From Hungatella sp. UBA4396 (lineage in GTDB: Bacteria; Bacillota; Clostridia; Lachnospirales; Lachnospiraceae): a DNA stretch of 64,000 nt. The DNA lies in NCBI GenBank assembly GCA_002389905.1, contig DGRE01000029.1, positions 1 through 64,000 on the forward strand, read 5' to 3'. Position numbers and translations under genes: made by a program. Below, piece by piece: positions 62,119 to 64,000 of this stretch. The notes under the pieces were generated by a model that was given only the letters and a program-made list of their open reading frames with translations, made no database searches and was not told where the DNA came from. The first letter of the stretch is position 1. Every line of letters begins with the position of its first letter.

Positions 62119-62562
62119 ATGGAAGAAAAAAGTAAATATTTTGTGGTAAAGCAGAAGGCTGTACCTGAAGTATTGCTGAAGGTAGTTGAAGCGAAAAAGC
62201 TGCTGGAATCAGAGCGGGTCATCACGGTTCAGGAGGCTACTGACCGGGTCGGGATCAGCCGCAGTTCTTTTTATAAGTATAAGGATGATATCTTTCCCTT
62301 TTATGACAATGCCAAGGGAAAGACCATCACCCTGGTGATGCAGATGGATGACGAACCTGGACTTCTGTCAGACCTGCTTCACGTGGTGGCGGTATACCGG
62401 GCCAATATCCTTACCATACATCAGAGTATTCCGGTTAACGGAGTAGCAACCTTGACCCTTAGCGTAGAGGTGCTTGAAACCACCGGAAATGTTTCCAAGA
62501 TGGTGGAGGATATAGAAGAAAAGGATGGAGTTCACTACGTGAAAATTTTAGCCAGGGAATAA
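62119..62562 (+). CDS. ACT-domain protein (PheB/UPF0735-like)
   Basis: The 147-residue protein has an HTH-like N-terminal half (VITVQEATDRVGISRSSFYK) and a C-terminal ACT domain (TLVMQMDDEPGLLSDLLHVV ... ATLTLSVEV). ACT domains bind amino acids. The gene lies directly before hom in many Clostridia, and since the Hom protein here has no ACT domain of its own, this protein may sense threonine or a related amino acid for the pathway (inference). Confidence 0.85.
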   Translation: MEEKSKYFVVKQKAVPEVLLKVVEAKKLLESERVITVQEATDRVGISRSSFYKYKDDIFPFYDNAKGKTITLVMQMDDEPGLLSDLLHVVAVYRANILTIHQSIPVNGVATLTLSVEVLETTGNVSKMVEDIEEKDGVHYVKILARE

Positions 62563-62617
62563 GGACAGAAACATCTTGGGGAAGTGGCAGAAAAGGCTGG
62601 CAGAAAAGAGGAGAATT

Positions 62618-63841
62618 ATGATAAAAGTTGCTGTTATGGGCTACGGCACCGTTGGTTCGGGCGTGGTCGAGGTTTTGGAACAAAATAAGGAGATCATCGC
62701 TAAAAAAACAGGCCATGAGATTTTTGTAAAATATATTCTGGACTTAAGGGAATTTCCAGGCACACCCATTGAACATAAGATTGTTCATGACTTCTCTGTC
62801 ATTGAAAAAGACCCGGAGATCGCCATGGTGGTGGAAACCATGGGCGGCCTTAATCCGGCTTATCCCTTTGTAAAGGCCAGCTTAGAGGCGGGAAAACATG
62901 TGGCTACCTCCAATAAGGCCCTGGTGGCGGCTCACGGAACAGAGCTGTTAAGGATTGCGGCAGAGCATGAAGTCAACTTCTTTTTTGAAGCCAGCGTAGG
63001 CGGCGGAATTCCCGTTATCAGGCCTCTCTACACCTCCCTTGCAGGCGAGGAGATTGAAGAGATCACAGGAATTTTAAACGGAACCACCAATTATATTCTG
63101 ACAAAGATGGATAAGACAGGGGAAACCTTTGAAGCGGCTCTCCGGGAGGCCCAGGACTTAGGTTATGCGGAGCGGAATCCTGAGGCTGACGTGGAGGGAC
63201 ACGACACCTGCAGAAAAATTTCCATTCTGACTGCCATAGCTGCGGGACATGAGGTCAATTATGAGCATATTTATACAGAAGGGATTACAAAGATCACTGA
63301 TGTGGACTTTGAATATGCCCAGGCAATGGGAACCTCTGTCAAGCTCCTTGGCTCCAGCCGGATGAAGAACGGAAAGGTCCACGCATTTACAGCTCCTGTC
63401 ATGATCGGAAAGGACCATCCCCTTTATTCCGTAAGCGATGCCTATAACGGCATTCTGGTAAAGGGAAATATGCTGGGCACTTCCATGTTTTACGGAAGCG
63501 GAGCCGGAAAACTTCCCACAGCCAGCGCCGTGGCTGCGGATATGATAGAGGCCCTTAAGAATCCGGGTCATCATGTGGAGATGGGCTGGGATGACCAGAC
63601 TCTTACAGTCTCAGATATAGGCGGACTTTCCTTCCGTTATTTTGTAAGGCTGAAAGGTCTTGCAGACCAGCGCCGGAAGGAAGTGGAAGAGGTACTGGGC
63701 AAGGTGGAAGTGATTGAACTGGAGCATAAGGATGAGTTTGCAGTTCTCACAGAAATCATGACTGAGGATGAGTACAGAGAAAAAGCGAAGCGGCTGTCAG
63801 GAGTAAGACAGCGTATCCGTGCAGAACTGGAATCTGTATAA
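62618..63841 (+). CDS. hom: Homoserine dehydrogenase
   Basis: ATG 62618 (GAGGAG upstream) gives 407 residues; the longer frame from 62576 lacks a site. Motifs are the NAD(P) fold VAVMGYGTVGSGVVEVL, ATSNKALVAAHGTEL, GGGIPVIRPL, ILNGTTNYILTKM and DVEGHDTCRKISIL. It makes homoserine for threonine and methionine. It ends soon after the catalytic domain and lacks the C-terminal ACT domain of Bacillus-type enzymes of about 430 residues. Confidence 0.94.
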   Translation: MIKVAVMGYGTVGSGVVEVLEQNKEIIAKKTGHEIFVKYILDLREFPGTPIEHKIVHDFSVIEKDPEIAMVVETMGGLNPAYPFVKASLEAGKHVATSNKALVAAHGTELLRIAAEHEVNFFFEASVGGGIPVIRPLYTSLAGEEIEEITGILNGTTNYILTKMDKTGETFEAALREAQDLGYAERNPEADVEGHDTCRKISILTAIAAGHEVNYEHIYTEGITKITDVDFEYAQAMGTSVKLLGSSRMKNGKVHAFTAPVMIGKDHPLYSVSDAYNGILVKGNMLGTSMFYGSGAGKLPTASAVAADMIEALKNPGHHVEMGWDDQTLTVSDIGGLSFRYFVRLKGLADQRRKEVEEVLGKVEVIELEHKDEFAVLTEIMTEDEYREKAKRLSGVRQRIRAELESV

Positions 63842-63883
63842 CAGATTGATAAGCATGCAGTATAGCGGAATGGAGAGACATCA

Positions 63884-64000
63884 ATGTTAGTAGTAAAAAA
63901 GTTTGGCGGAAGCTCCGTCGCAGACAAGGAAAGAATTTTCAATTCAGCAAAGCGCTGTATTGAAGACTATAAAAATGGAAATCAGGTAGTCGTGGTGCTG
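63884..64000 (+). CDS. lysC: Aspartate kinase, 5' end (truncated by window edge)
   Basis: The frame from ATG 63884 reads MLVVKKFGGSSVADKERIF and onward without a stop to the window end (39 residues). KFGGSSV is the ATP-binding signature of aspartokinases. It follows hom by 42 bases and probably shares its transcript. Confidence 0.9.
   Translation, partial: MLVVKKFGGSSVADKERIFNSAKRCIEDYKNGNQVVVVL

Overview
The window comes from a Firmicutes genome of the class Clostridia, most likely a Lachnospiraceae member of the Clostridium saccharolyticum / Lacrimispora type. That placement is an inference. It rests on AGGAGG-type ribosome sites before nearly every gene, a SCIFF peptide and maturase pair (scfA/scfB) beside a TIGR04086-type membrane protein, tgt-yajC order, a prfB with a programmed frameshift, choline-binding-like wall repeats, and a sec-alcohol dehydrogenase closely resembling the Clostridium beijerinckii enzyme. 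No rRNA, tRNA or CRISPR array was seen.

Bases 1-22,000 are accessory and patchy in composition. In order they hold: a partial gene; an HTH/pRiA4b-ORF3-like gene; a Uma2 nuclease-fold gene; a transposase scrap; a RelE/ParE toxin whose antitoxin gene carries an in-frame stop; a large PD-(D/E)XK nuclease-STAND NTPase-TPR protein resembling antiviral STAND proteins; a two-gene glycosyltransferase/aminotransferase operon; a decayed copy of the first gene pair's junction; a tyrosine recombinase; a complete four-gene Wadjet operon of the DUF2397/DUF2398/TIGR02680/DUF2399 type; and an AAA ATPase plus TOPRIM-like gene pair directly behind it. This reads as a defence island. The nuclease-STAND protein and the ATPase/TOPRIM pair are the best candidates for little-described systems.

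Bases 22,000-39,600 are cell-surface genes. They include two small coiled-coil proteins, a wall-repeat protein, and a glycan operon: TPP enzyme, epimerase, C-methyltransferase-like protein, NADP sec-alcohol dehydrogenase with a duplicated insertion, and three GT2 enzymes. A highly structured leader then precedes the priming sugar-phosphate transferase, followed by a LytR-CpsA-Psr ligase with long repeat tails and an HtrA protease.

Bases 39,600-64,000 are mainly core functions: a chemoreceptor, a ClpX paralogue, LspA, a MarR-pirin-nitroreductase cluster with a clear operator, scfA-scfB-tgt-yajC, and a PrpR-like regulator divergent from a larA-glycerate kinase-KdgT operon with three matching palindromes. 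These are followed by an SDR, trxB, hpf, secA, prfB, an ACT protein, hom and the start of lysC. A run of DnaA-box-like 9-mers lies between hpf and secA although no origin genes are present.

Start codons were chosen by ribosome-site spacing. Functions are inferred from visible motifs and family knowledge; no database search was run.
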